19,680 bases of DNA from NCBI GenBank assembly GCA_017559615.1, contig JAFYRB010000018.1:1-19680 (forward strand), given 5' to 3'. The notes below the pieces were generated by a model, which was not told the origin of the DNA, searched no databases, and worked only from the letters and a program-made list of their open reading frames with translations. This DNA comes from Alistipes sp. Lineage in GTDB: Bacteria; Bacteroidota; Bacteroidia; Bacteroidales; Rikenellaceae. Positions 7,636 through 15,431 of this stretch are shown in pieces (the first letter of the stretch is position 1; each line of letters starts with the position of its first letter). The position numbers and the translations under genes are program-made.

Positions 7636-9144
7636 ATGAGAAGAGTTGTCCATATGTTTTATGCGGTGTTATTAAGCGCACTATTTGTTTGTGCTTGTAC
7701 TCCTGATGTTAAGCCTACACCCAATAATCCTGAGCCGGGTGGAGGTTCTGAAGAGGTGTTTGACCCCAATACAGACCTCCCCATTGAGCCATACAATCCT
7801 TACTATCCACAGTCACAGTGGGCCGAGGAGGAGTTAGCAAAACTCTTTGATATGGGTGCTTTTCCGAAGATTCACATCGAAGTATCACTTGAAGAGTGGA
7901 ATCGATTGTTGGATGCTTTTGACTATTGGAAGTATGATAATACCTATATACATTGTGATGTGGATGTGGAGTTAGGTGACAAGGAGTATAGTTTTAAGGA
8001 TGCAGGTTTGAGGATTAGAGGTTACTCTTCGCGTAGACGTCCAGAGGTTTCGCAGAATGGTGACACTCATAATGCTGATAATAGCGATTGGCAACAATCC
8101 AGCTTTATGCTCAACCTCCGTAAGTATCAAAAGGATGATGCTCACGAGTTGTATAACGTGCGAAAGATAAACCTACGACACTTCTATCAAGATGCTGCAA
8201 GTTGTCGTGAGTTGTTCTGCTATGACCTCTTCCGCCGCTTTGGTATTTGGACTACTCCGTATAGCTCCTATTGTCGATTATGGATACACGTAAAGGGTGA
8301 TAGTAAGCCCGCATATTTTGGTGTTTATGGTATGGTGGAGGCTATAGATGATAAATTTATTAAACGACGTAAGGAGCTCTTTGGTGACCATAACCACAAT
8401 CTATGGAAATGTCATTGTGGCGCACATCTAAACTACGATACCTATGAACGTTCGTTAATATACTTCGATGATGATAATGGTATCAACTACCACTATGAGC
8501 TAAAGAGTAACATCGAGAATTTCGAGGTTGCGAAGGCTCAGTTAGTTGAGTTTATGAGAAAATTATCGGAGTATGAGGGTGAGGAGCTTTATAATTGGAT
8601 AACCTCGGTGTGTGATGTCGAGTTGTTGTTACGCACCTATGCCGTTAATGTCGCTGTGGGTAACTGGGACGACTATTGGGTTAATAGCAATAACTACTAT
8701 CTATATTTCAACTCCTCGGATGTAGACCAATATAAGATTTTCTTTATACCTTGCGATTTTGACCAGACGCTTGGTAATGGTGGACGTTCGTATAATATTG
8801 ATGTTGCGCGTCAGAATCCGTTGATGTGGGGTGACTCCGAGGCAAATCCTCTTATTGCAAAGTTGCTTGAGTTTGATGATTTGCGTGCGATATATGTCGA
8901 GGCACTTAAGGAGCTATGTTCCGAACAGAATGATTTTATGCACTACACCAAAGCCATACCTCGTATTCGGCAGTGGCATCGTATGATTGAGAAATATCTG
9001 TCAAACGACACGGGCGAAAATTGTGAGATTGTTGATACGCCTGGCAAAGATAGTAGTAATCCAGAGTATAGGATTCTGGATGAGTCGTCGGATGTTAATT
9101 TCTTCCGTCTTAAGACTGAATCAATAGAGGCTACTTTATTATAA
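7636..9144 (+). CDS. CotH-family (protein kinase-like fold) lipoprotein
   Basis: A 502-residue predicted lipoprotein. The signal peptide has lipobox V-C-A-C with the lipid-modified cysteine at 21. A Pro/Gly-rich spacer follows (about 22-60), then a CotH domain. Visible CotH features are the strand-rich start (FPKIHIEVSLEEWNRLL), GLRIRGYSSRRRP, the helix with WDDYWVNSNNYYLY (about 343-357), and IPCDFDQTLGNGG (about 371-383), whose acidic residues match the metal/nucleotide-binding DxD region of CotH. Bacillus CotH is an atypical kinase that phosphorylates spore-coat proteins; Bacteroidetes members are surface or periplasmic with unknown targets. No obvious operon partner is present: it is monocistronic, with its own promoter and a terminator right after the stop. 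Base use is more A/T-rich than its neighbours, hinting at different history. Family is fairly sure; activity is not. Confidence 0.85.
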   Translation: MRRVVHMFYAVLLSALFVCACTPDVKPTPNNPEPGGGSEEVFDPNTDLPIEPYNPYYPQSQWAEEELAKLFDMGAFPKIHIEVSLEEWNRLLDAFDYWKYDNTYIHCDVDVELGDKEYSFKDAGLRIRGYSSRRRPEVSQNGDTHNADNSDWQQSSFMLNLRKYQKDDAHELYNVRKINLRHFYQDAASCRELFCYDLFRRFGIWTTPYSSYCRLWIHVKGDSKPAYFGVYGMVEAIDDKFIKRRKELFGDHNHNLWKCHCGAHLNYDTYERSLIYFDDDNGINYHYELKSNIENFEVAKAQLVEFMRKLSEYEGEELYNWITSVCDVELLLRTYAVNVAVGNWDDYWVNSNNYYLYFNSSDVDQYKIFFIPCDFDQTLGNGGRSYNIDVARQNPLMWGDSEANPLIAKLLEFDDLRAIYVEALKELCSEQNDFMHYTKAIPRIRQWHRMIEKYLSNDTGENCEIVDTPGKDSSNPEYRILDESSDVNFFRLKTESIEATLL

Positions 9145-9151
9145 AAAATAA

Positions 9152-9178
9152 GTGCGGGTATTTTCGTGATACCCGCAC
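9152..9178. terminator. Bidirectional terminator between cotH-like gene and prfC
   Basis: GTGCGGGTAT (9152-9161) and ATACCCGCAC (9169-9178) form a perfect 10-bp GC-rich stem with a 7-nt loop. T-rich tracts follow on both strands (CTATTGTTTTTA on plus, TTATTTTTTAT on minus). It serves both convergent genes. Confidence 0.9.
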
Positions 9179-9199
9179 CTATTGTTTTTATACTTTAAT

Positions 9200-10783
9200 T
9201 TATACCTCCGATGTGAACTTGAAGCGGATGTCCTTGAAATTCTCCTGTGCAATAGCCAAGGCGTAGCTCGTATCGGCAAGGAATACATCGCGGCCATACT
9301 TATCAACAGCCATATTCGTATGCTTACGACGCTTAAAGTCGCTCAACTGTGCCTCGTTATCCGACTCAATCCAGCAAGCCTTGTGGATAGAGATAGGCTC
9401 CCAGCGACACTTCGCACCATACTCGTGCTCCAGACGATACTGGATAACCTCGAACTGAAGAGCACCTACCGTGCCGATAATCTTGCGACCATTGAGCGAT
9501 GAGGTAAAGAGCTGTGCCACACCCTCATCCATAAGCTGGTCGATACCCTTTGCCAACTGCTTGAACTTCATAGGGTCGGCATTCTCGATATAACGGAAAT
9601 GCTCTGGTGAGAAGGATGGGATACCTGTGAACTTGAGCTTCTCGCCCTCGGTGAAGGTATCGCCAATCATAAACGTACCTGTGTCGTGAAGACCTACGAT
9701 ATCGCCTGGGAATGCCTCGTCGATAACCGACTTCTTCTCGGCCATAAACGCCGTAGGGGATGAGAATTTCATCTGCTTGCCGCTACGTACGTGTAGGTAG
9801 TTCTTATTACGCTCGAAACGGCCCGAACATATCTTCATAAAGGCGATACGGTCGCGGTGGTTAGGGTCCATATTCGCGTGAATCTTGAAGATGAAGCCCG
9901 ATAACTTCGCCTCCGAAGGCTCTACAAGGCGTGTCTCCGTAGTTGCGTTACGTGGCGATGGCGCGATGCGAATGAAGCACTCCAACAACTCGCGAACACC
10001 AAAGTTGTTTACCGCCGAGCCGAAGAATACTGGAGCCACCTCGCCTGCGAGATACTCCTCACGGTTGAAGCTGTCGTAGACACCCTCCACCAAGTCGATG
10101 TTCTCGCGGAGCTGCGTAGCGAACTTATCACCGATGTACTTCTCCAACTCCGAAGATGCGAGGTCGTTAATCTCTACGGTCGAGGCATCAGCAGTCTGAC
10201 GCTCATCGGATGTGAAGAGCGAGAGGTTCTTCTCGTAGATGTTGTATACACCCTTGAAGGTGTCGCCCGACGAGATTGGGAATGCCAAAGGACGTACGCG
10301 AATCTTCAACTCTCTCTCCACCTCGTCCAACAAATCGAATGGATCCTTCGAAGGGCGGTCGAGCTTATTGATGAATACGATTACAGGGGTCTTGCGCATA
10401 CGGCAGACATCCATCAAACGGCGAGTCTGTGTCTCGACACCCTTCGCGCCGTCGATAACGATGATTACCGAGTCAACGGCAGTAAGCGTACGATAGGTAT
10501 CCTCTGCAAAGTCCTCGTGACCTGGGGTATCGAGGATGTTAATCTTCGCATCCTTATACTCGAAGCCCATAACAGATGTTGCCACCGAGATACCTCGCTG
10601 ACGCTCAATCTCCATAAAGTCCGACGTAGCACCCTTCTTAATCTTGTTGCTCTTTACCGCACCCGCAACGTGGATAGCACCACCAAAGAGGAGGAGCTTC
10701 TCGGTAAGGGTTGTCTTACCAGCATCAGGGTGTGCGATAACCGCAAAGGTACGTCGTCGTGTAATCTCGTCAATAAGAGCCAT
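9200..10783 (-). CDS. prfC: Peptide chain release factor 3 (RF3)
   Basis: A 527-residue translational GTPase, the normal RF3 length. RF3 uses GTP to remove RF1/RF2 from the ribosome after stop-codon hydrolysis. GTPase motifs are complete: P-loop AHPDAGKTT (17-25), switch-I region with [11 protein letters not shown] (62-72), DTPGH (85-89) and NKLD (139-142). The C-terminal part carries the RF3-specific [13 protein letters not shown] segment ([20 protein letters not shown]), which separates it from EF-G. ATG 10783 is followed at once by the conserved N-terminus and is about 30 nt from the predicted transcription start. It is a single gene between its own promoter and a two-way terminator. Confidence 0.97.
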   Translation of the reverse strand: MALIDEITRRRTFAVIAHPDAGKTTLTEKLLLFGGAIHVAGAVKSNKIKKGATSDFMEIERQRGISVATSVMGFEYKDAKINILDTPGHEDFAEDTYRTLTAVDSVIIVIDGAKGVETQTRRLMDVCRMRKTPVIVFINKLDRPSKDPFDLLDEVERELKIRVRPLAFPISSGDTFKGVYNIYEKNLSLFTSDERQTADASTVEINDLASSELEKYIGDKFATQLRENIDLVEGVYDSFNREEYLAGEVAPVFFGSAVNNFGVRELLECFIRIAPSPRNATTETRLVEPSEAKLSGFIFKIHANMDPNHRDRIAFMKICSGRFERNKNYLHVRSGKQMKFSSPTAFMAEKKSVIDEAFPGDIVGLHDTGTFMIGDTFTEGEKLKFTGIPSFSPEHFRYIENADPMKFKQLAKGIDQLMDEGVAQLFTSSLNGRKIIGTVGALQFEVIQYRLEHEYGAKCRWEPISIHKACWIESDNEAQLSDFKRRKHTNMAVDKYGRDVFLADTSYALAIAQENFKDIRFKFTSEV

Positions 10784-10818
10784 ATCGTTCTAAATTTGTT
10801 TAATTCCTAAATGGTGCG

Positions 10819-10826
10819 CAAAGATA
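10819..10826 (-). promoter_or_regulatory. -7 box (TATCTTTG) of prfC
   Basis: Minus-strand TATCTTTG lies 35 nt before ATG 10783, with start near 10813. The -33 region is only T-rich (TTTC) rather than TTTG. The box lies just past the rpmH-side terminator, so prfC is transcribed separately from rpmH. Confidence 0.55.
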
Positions 10827-10858
10827 TGAAATTTATTTCATTTCCGAAAAAAAAGAAG

Positions 10859-10880
10859 CGGATGGAGTACTCTCCATCCG
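10859..10880 (-). terminator. Rho-independent terminator downstream of rpmH
   Basis: CGGATGGAG (10859-10867) and CTCCATCCG (10872-10880) form a 9-bp perfect stem with a 4-nt loop. On the minus strand the stem is followed by CTTC and eight T residues. Two smaller perfect hairpins lie between it and the rpmH coding end (10890-10904 and 10912-10928). Confidence 0.88.
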
Positions 10881-10927
10881 TATTCTTTCTTGAGCAAAGC
10901 TCAACAACACTATCGAGAGATTCTCGA

Positions 10928-11095
10928 TTAGTTGTACTTGAATGTTGCCTCGTCTGATACAGTCAACTTCTTGCGACCCTTTGCGCGACGTGCAGCCAAT
11001 ACCTTACGGCCATTGGCAGTAGCCATTCTCTGACGGAAACCGTGCTTGTTGATTCTCTTACGACGAGAAGGCTGGTAAGTTCTTTTCATTGCCAT
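10928..11095 (-). CDS. rpmH: 50S ribosomal protein L34
   Basis: A 55-residue, very basic protein beginning [20 protein letters not shown] and ending [12 protein letters not shown]. The core [11 protein letters not shown] and [16 protein letters not shown] are hallmark L34 sequence; the C-terminal tail of about ten residues is typical of Bacteroidetes L34. It binds 23S rRNA in the large subunit. Two starts are possible, ATG 11095 or ATG 11089 (MKRTYQPS), and the second matches the classical L34 start. It is not next to rnpA here, unlike the common bacterial rpmH-rnpA arrangement. It has its own promoter, a leader of about 95 nt with a run of eight G, and a terminator. Confidence 0.97.
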   Translation of the reverse strand: MAMKRTYQPSRRKRINKHGFRQRMATANGRKVLAARRAKGRKKLTVSDEATFKYN

Positions 11096-11196
11096 AGTTG
11101 TATCTGTTTTTTATTGTTTTTGTTCCGCTTTATAATTTCGTTACCCCCCCCTGTTACCACCTCGGTTAAGGTCAATAACGCTTCTTTTGCGAGGTG

Positions 11197-11227
11197 CAAA
11201 GGTATAACGAATTTTGTTAATTGCAAA
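11197..11227 (-). promoter_or_regulatory. Promoter of rpmH
   Basis: TACCTTTG (11204-11197) with TTTG (11227-11224) 19 nt upstream is the best match to the Bacteroidetes consensus in the window, as expected for a ribosomal protein gene. Start near 11190 gives a leader of about 95 nt. Confidence 0.75.
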
Positions 11228-11266
11228 TAAATCGTTAAAAAAATTGCAGTTTTTCACTTATTTACC

Positions 11267-11818
11267 CTAATCTTCGAAGAGATTTATCTCTCCGCGCTCC
11301 ACTTTTCCATAGATTGCGGCGAGTTCTCCGATGGCTGGGGATATCACAGCGAGGGTGTCGGCAATAGCCTTCTCGCCACCTCCCTTGATGCGATAGAGTA
11401 GCGCTGCGTACAATGCTCTGAAGCAAAGCTCCGTATCGCTAACCTCCTCCTTGTCGATGATGGTGCGTAGGCGTGGAAGCTCCGCAGCAAGTAGGGCATA
11501 GGTAGCGCGATAATGCTCACCTACGGGGAGTTTCATAAGTTGAAGGTGGAGGTTGTGAAGGTCGGCAATAAGATGCAGCGTATGCTCGATATGTCCCTGG
11601 CTCTCCTTGCCCTCCTTACGCAGAAGCTCCACAATCTGCATATACCAATTAAAGATATTCTCCTTCTGCTGCTCGTCCGCGCCCTCAACTTTCGACACAA
11701 GGGTGCTATATATCGCCTCGGGACTAAACTGCAATGCGCGCAGCAAATCCTCAATCTGCCATATATATAATATGTACTCGGCGATATTCTCCTTTCGTTT
11801 CTGAAGTGCTATCAACAT
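11267..11818 (-). CDS. DUF4924 family protein
   Basis: A 183-residue, mostly helical soluble protein with no signal peptide. The start MLIALQKRKENIAEYILYIWQIEDLLRA matches the conserved opening of DUF4924, found mainly in Bacteroidetes and of unknown function. ATG 11818 was preferred over GTG/ATG options further upstream (11830) because it follows directly after the nuclease stop (TAA at 11823-11821, gap 2 nt) and gives the conserved N-terminus. It is last in the cdd operon. The acidic end EINLFED closes the frame. No catalytic motif is evident, and the operon gives only a weak hint of a link to nucleotide or translation upkeep. Confidence 0.85.
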   Translation of the reverse strand: MLIALQKRKENIAEYILYIWQIEDLLRALQFSPEAIYSTLVSKVEGADEQQKENIFNWYMQIVELLRKEGKESQGHIEHTLHLIADLHNLHLQLMKLPVGEHYRATYALLAAELPRLRTIIDKEEVSDTELCFRALYAALLYRIKGGGEKAIADTLAVISPAIGELAAIYGKVERGEINLFED

Positions 11819-11820
11819 AG

Positions 11821-13161
11821 TTATAACCAATCGTTAGTGTTTAGTGTACTCTTTGGTGCATTCGGAACGTTCGAGAAGTAGGTGAAGCCCGTCAACTCCT
11901 CAAGCTCCTCGATAGTCATCATATCTCCCGCTGCGGGTTTGTGTCCCTTATCCTGCTCGTGGCAGATTACGAAGGCTCCGCACTGAAGCTCCGATGCCGA
12001 GCAATCCTTAACCGCCTTACCCGTGTTTCCTGTCTTTGTGCGAAGTAGGGCGTAGTAGAACATCGTAGGACGCGATACGTCGCTGCGGCCACCGAACTCT
12101 ATCTTTGCAGGACGTCCCGTATTGCCATATTTGTCAGTGTAGGTGTCGAAGTATGCACCTATGACAACGTAGAGCGTGTCGCTACATACCAAGTCATCAA
12201 CGTGGTCCTCGAGGTTGTTCCACGCGCCGCCTCCAGTGTTGAAGCTGTCGCTATACTGCGGTGCGATGTTGGTGTAGTAGAACACCTGCTTATTTGTTGC
12301 CGATGTCGAGAGACGCTCTGCCGAGCCGAGCATATGGCCCTTGTTACATCCGCCACCCGTAGACTTGCTCTTATACTGGATGTTGGCAGGAATCTGCGGG
12401 TCAACGCCATAGGCATCCGTGCGGCTTGCTCCCGACTCGTAGCTCTTGTGGCGTGGCGCCGCTACCCATACAGGGCAGTGATGCTCCGACGAGAAGCATA
12501 CGGTGTAGTTTCGTGCCGAGCCGTTGCGCTGCGCATTCTTCTCGCCTCCAGCACAAAGGTGGTGGGCGTAGTAGAGCGTATTGTCGTTATCGTCGCGGCC
12601 ATTCTTATCGGCATCAACCTCTATCGGAAGCTCATACCAACAACTGCGATATGTGTTGCCATTTGTTGGGGTTGGCTCTGGCTCAGGTTCAGGTTCTGGT
12701 TCTGGTTCCGGCTCTGGCTCTGGCTCAGGTTCAGGTTCCGGCTCTGGCTCGGGTTTAGGCTCTGGTTCCGGCTCTGGCTCAGGCTCGGGTGTAGGGGTGT
12801 CGATGCTCAGGGTTTTGAAGTCGCCACCATTAAATATCCAACTCTTGCCTTCACCACGTACAAATACCTTATAAACATAAGGTGTTGAGGGTGTTAGCTC
12901 GCCGATTGTGAGCGATATCATACGTCCCATCTCGGCGCTATGCCAATCGAAATTCTCGCTACCCGAGCGAGCGACCATAAAACCAACTTGGTCGATAGCC
13001 CCAAAATTCGAGGCGTTGATAGTCGCCGTAAGCGTCACCTCGTTAGTCTCAACCGACTCAACATCGCTCTCCACAAGCGAAACAACAAGTGGGGAATCGT
13101 TGCTGCACGACGTAGCGATGAGGAGCGCTACGGAGCAGATGGTAAGTAGCAAATGTCTCAT
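11821..13161 (-). CDS. Secreted DNA/RNA non-specific endonuclease (NUC1 type) lipoprotein with Glu-Pro linker
   Basis: 446 residues in three parts. Residues 1-19 are a lipoprotein signal (LIATSC, modified Cys 19). Residues 25-118 are a fibronectin-III-like domain ([28 protein letters not shown]). Residues 126-163 are a linker of 18 EP and one KP dipeptides. The C-terminal half is a ββα-metal nuclease: NKGHM at 273-277 holds the general-base histidine (H276), and TNIAPQ...FN...W..LE supplies N308 and E318, matching the Mg-binding Asn and Glu of Serratia nuclease. The usual DRGH is NKGH here, so the first Asp and Arg are substituted. It probably degrades nucleic acid outside the inner membrane. 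The ATG shares one base with the dtd stop (TAATG), so the genes are likely translationally coupled. Fold is certain enough; activity of the variant motif is less so. Confidence 0.88.
   Translation of the reverse strand: MRHLLLTICSVALLIATSCSNDSPLVVSLVESDVESVETNEVTLTATINASNFGAIDQVGFMVARSGSENFDWHSAEMGRMISLTIGELTPSTPYVYKVFVRGEGKSWIFNGGDFKTLSIDTPTPEPEPEPEPEPKPEPEPEPEPEPEPEPEPEPEPEPEPEPTPTNGNTYRSCWYELPIEVDADKNGRDDNDNTLYYAHHLCAGGEKNAQRNGSARNYTVCFSSEHHCPVWVAAPRHKSYESGASRTDAYGVDPQIPANIQYKSKSTGGGCNKGHMLGSAERLSTSATNKQVFYYTNIAPQYSDSFNTGGGAWNNLEDHVDDLVCSDTLYVVIGAYFDTYTDKYGNTGRPAKIEFGGRSDVSRPTMFYYALLRTKTGNTGKAVKDCSASELQCGAFVICHEQDKGHKPAAGDMMTIEELEELTGFTYFSNVPNAPKSTLNTNDWL
12674..12787 (-). repeat. Degenerate hexanucleotide repeat coding for (Glu-Pro)n
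   Basis: Nineteen 6-nt units on the minus strand encode 5 EP, 1 KP and 13 EP. Units vary at synonymous positions (GAG or GAA for Glu, all third bases for Pro), so the repeat looks maintained for its protein rather than freshly expanded. The stiff, acidic linker separates the N-terminal domain from the nuclease. Confidence 0.9.
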
Positions 13162-13613
13162 TACTCTCTATTTTTCGAATCTATCCATATGGTCACAGGG
13201 CCATCGTTCGTAAGTTCAATCTTCATATCTGCGCCAAATTCACCCGTAGCAACGCCCTTGCCGAGTGCCGTCTCGACGCTCTGCACAAACTTCTCATAGA
13301 GTGGCTTCGAGATAGCCTCGGGAGCAGCCTTTATCCACGATGGGCGGTTGCCCTTCTTCGTGAGGGCGTGGAGCGTAAACTGGCTGACAATCATAATATC
13401 ACCCGCGATATCCTCCACCGAGAGATTCATAACGCCTGCCTCGTCGTCGAAGATACGCAACTGTACGAGTTTCTTCGTTAGCCACGCGATATCCTCGTCG
13501 GTCTCGTCATTACCAACGCCAACCAATACCACAAGGCCCTTGCCTATCTCGGAGAATACCTCGCCACGGATATGGCATCGAGCCTCGGTGACGCGCTGTA
13601 TTAGTAGTCTCAT
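13161..13613 (-). CDS. dtd: D-aminoacyl-tRNA deacylase
   Basis: A 150-residue enzyme that hydrolyses D-amino acids (and glycine mischarged on tRNA-Ala) from tRNAs. Start [13 protein letters not shown] and both signature motifs are present: SQFTLHA (about 90-96) and the C-terminal NDGPVT, whose cis Gly-Pro selects against L-amino acids. Length is normal for DTD1 (145-150). ATG 13613 overlaps the preceding pseudouridine synthase stop by 4 nt (ATGA), and the stop overlaps the nuclease ATG by one. An in-frame upstream start at 13640 would lie inside the preceding gene and adds non-conserved residues. Confidence 0.96.
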   Translation of the reverse strand: MRLLIQRVTEARCHIRGEVFSEIGKGLVVLVGVGNDETDEDIAWLTKKLVQLRIFDDEAGVMNLSVEDIAGDIMIVSQFTLHALTKKGNRPSWIKAAPEAISKPLYEKFVQSVETALGKGVATGEFGADMKIELTNDGPVTIWIDSKNRE

Positions 13614-14302
13614 TGCTGTGCCTCCTCGAAGAATGTCCAAAGGTTATCGTTCTTCGGTACGGGTGCAGTGATGGTAATCTCCGCACCGCCAACAGGGTGT
13701 GCAAACGACACGCGGCGTGAGTGTAATGAGATGCCTCCATCCTTATTCGAGCGCTTTGCACCATACTTCAAATCTCCCTTGATAGGGCAGCCGATAGCCG
13801 ACAACTGCGCACGAATCTGATGGTGACGGCCCGTCTTGAGGTCGACCTCTATAAGTGTGTAGTTCGTCGAAGCACCCAATACGGCATAGTCGAGAATCGC
13901 CTCCTTGCCATCGCCCTTTGGACGCTGGTGTGCGTGTGAGCGGTTGGTCTTAGGGTTGCGGACAATCCAGTGGTGGAGCGTACCCTCCTCGTCGTTAGGG
14001 CGATTCTCGGTGATGGCCCAGTAGGTCTTCTTAATCTTATGCTCGCGAATCATCTCGTTGAGGCGTGTGAGGGCCTTCGAGGTCTTGGCGAATACCACAG
14101 CGCCGCTTACAGGGCGGTCGATGCGATGCACAACGCCGAGAAATACTGCGCCAGGCTTATGGTCGCGAATCTTTATCATCGCCTTAATCTGATCCTCGAT
14201 AGCCTCGGTGCCATCAGGATCGCTCTGCACGAGGTCGCCAGCGTGCTTATTGACAATCAGTAGATGATTGTCCTCGTAAAGTATATCGTTGATAGTAAAC
14301 AT
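13610..14302 (-). CDS. RluA-family pseudouridine synthase
   Basis: 230 residues. The catalytic loop HRIDRPVSGAVVFAKT has Asp 62 as nucleophile, the RluA-family form of HRLDxxTSG. TGRHHQIRAQLSAIG and the C-terminal LHSRRVSFAHPVGG are further family blocks. No N-terminal S4 domain is present, so it is a short RluA/TruC-type enzyme rather than RluC/RluD. It isomerises uridine in rRNA or tRNA; the target site cannot be assigned from sequence. It sits one nt after the cdd stop and overlaps dtd by 4 nt, so the three are co-transcribed and probably translationally coupled. Confidence 0.95.
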   Translation of the reverse strand: MFTINDILYEDNHLLIVNKHAGDLVQSDPDGTEAIEDQIKAMIKIRDHKPGAVFLGVVHRIDRPVSGAVVFAKTSKALTRLNEMIREHKIKKTYWAITENRPNDEEGTLHHWIVRNPKTNRSHAHQRPKGDGKEAILDYAVLGASTNYTLIEVDLKTGRHHQIRAQLSAIGCPIKGDLKYGAKRSNKDGGISLHSRRVSFAHPVGGAEITITAPVPKNDNLWTFFEEAQQ

Positions 14303-14303
14303 A

Positions 14304-14759
14304 TTACAACTTAAATGTGAATGGGAGTAGTTTCTCTGCTGAATCGATTACGGTTGCTGTGCCACCACCCGACATAATAACACGTATCGGTGATTTCTGT
14401 CTGCGCTCCACGTCTACAATCACCTGGCGGCACTGTCCACAAGGGTAGCACTCACGCTCCGAAGGGTTGGAGGCTATGGCGAGAGCCTCGATAGGGTCAT
14501 CGGCATAGTTCGACTCGACGTAGAAGAGCAACGAACGCTCGGCACATAGGCCAGCAGGGTAGACCTCGCTCTCGAAATTCGAGGCGTGGAGCGTGCGGCC
14601 ACTGCGTAGACGTACCGCGGCACCTACGTGGAAATTAGAGTATGGGGCATTTGCACTCTTTGTCGCCTCCTCGGCCTCGCGTACCAATGCAGAATCTTCG
14701 CTTGGTAGCTCCTCGAGCGTCGCGAAATGGCTGTAGGCTATCTCCAAAATCTGTTTCAT
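14304..14759 (-). CDS. cdd: Cytidine deaminase
   Basis: 151 residues, the homotetrameric CDA length. It deaminates cytidine and deoxycytidine to uridine in pyrimidine salvage. The N-terminal APYSNFHVGAAVR is the substrate-binding stretch; AGLCAERS gives zinc ligand Cys 72 and proton-shuttling Glu 74; PCGQC gives zinc ligands Cys 107 and Cys 110. It is first in the five-gene operon. A -7 box TATCTTTG at 14796-14789 lies 29 nt before ATG 14759. Confidence 0.96.
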   Translation of the reverse strand: MKQILEIAYSHFATLEELPSEDSALVREAEEATKSANAPYSNFHVGAAVRLRSGRTLHASNFESEVYPAGLCAERSLLFYVESNYADDPIEALAIASNPSERECYPCGQCRQVIVDVERRQKSPIRVIMSGGGTATVIDSAEKLLPFTFKL

Positions 14760-14788
14760 AGCAGAACTCTTTTGGTTTATAATACGTG

Positions 14789-14796
14789 CAAAGATA
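14789..14796 (-). promoter_or_regulatory. -7 box of the cdd operon
   Basis: Minus-strand TATCTTTG with start near 14783. The -33 zone is only a T-run, so the match is to the -7 part alone. It should drive all five genes from cdd to DUF4924, as no later promoter is evident in their overlaps. Confidence 0.5.
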
Positions 14797-14858
14797 ATAA
14801 AAAATATAACTAAAAAAAAGCGACTACGGAAAAAGTCCGCTCCATAGCAAAAGAAAAA

Positions 14859-14877
14859 GGGTGACTACAAGTCACCC
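14859..14877 (-). terminator. Terminator after the PepSY-like pair
   Basis: GGGTGACT (14859-14866) and AGTCACCC (14870-14877) form an 8-bp perfect stem with a 3-nt loop, followed on the minus strand by TTTTTCTTTTG. It lies 28 nt beyond the stop at 14905. Confidence 0.85.
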
Positions 14878-14904
14878 GAATGTTATTAAAGTCTATCCAC
14901 TTGG

Positions 14905-15390
14905 CTAAATGTAGTAGTAGATATTGTCGTAATCTTCAACGTCGACGGTTGTGCGGAGAAGTGTTCCATCCTCGGCATAATCGAGGTCAATATCGGTCAA
15001 ATAGCCATTGATAACTATTTCTGCCTCAATGAAGTATAAAGTGTCGTTGCCGTTACGCTCCAAGCGCTCTACATCGTCAACAGGCGTTGTCGTGCCATAC
15101 TCAGTCTCGAAGGCTGTGCGTACGGCTGCGGGAAGCTCCGAGTATTTGATGTCATACTTTGTCATCACCCATTTGCCGCCCTTGGTGTACCACGCCTCGC
15201 ACTCTCCCTCGCCAGGGATATGGAACTCCGCAACGGCATAGCCGCGCTTCTTCTCCCACTCTACATCTACGGCATTTGGATATCTCTCGTAGAAGGTATC
15301 ACGAAGGGATGTTGGTGCATTGTAATCGTCACACGCCGAGAGTGTTACGGCAAGAAATAGTGTGACAAACGAATATAAAAACTTTTTCAT
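14905..15390 (-). CDS. PepSY-like (DUF2874) lipoprotein
   Basis: 161 residues from ATG 15390. The signal MKKFLYSFVTLFLAVTLSAC carries a lipobox with modified Cys 20. Two PepSY-like repeats follow: LRDTFYERYPNAVDVEWEKKRGYAVAEF and the region after YSELPAAVRTAFETEYG. This family (PF11396) is exported and very common in gut Bacteroidetes; its fold resembles beta-lactamase-inhibitor protein, and its function is unknown. The tail is highly acidic with Tyr (VDVEDYDNIYYYI). A TTG 12 nt upstream could also open the frame but adds nothing conserved. It follows a paralogue by 41 nt and shares its terminator, so the two form one unit. Confidence 0.85.
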   Translation of the reverse strand: MKKFLYSFVTLFLAVTLSACDDYNAPTSLRDTFYERYPNAVDVEWEKKRGYAVAEFHIPGEGECEAWYTKGGKWVMTKYDIKYSELPAAVRTAFETEYGTTTPVDDVERLERNGNDTLYFIEAEIVINGYLTDIDLDYAEDGTLLRTTVDVEDYDNIYYYI

Positions 15391-15431
15391 AATTTTGGTC
15401 AATAATTTAAGGTTATTTGGTGAATATGAGT

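Noticed and set aside
10890..10928. Two small perfect hairpins (TTGAGC/GCTCAA and ATCGAGA/TCTCGAT) near the end of rpmH
   Set aside because: No T-run follows either and the second overlaps the stop codon; the real terminator is at 10859-10880. They may only help mRNA stability.
12202..12888. 228-codon plus-strand open frame, and a Gly-Ser repeat frame at 12581-12874
   Set aside because: Both lie antisense to the nuclease gene. The repeat is the complement of its Glu-Pro linker, and there is no promoter or plausible protein composition.
14827..14839. Short CGGA...TCCG inverted repeat upstream of cdd
   Set aside because: Only a 4-bp stem; likely chance next to the real terminator at 14859-14877.
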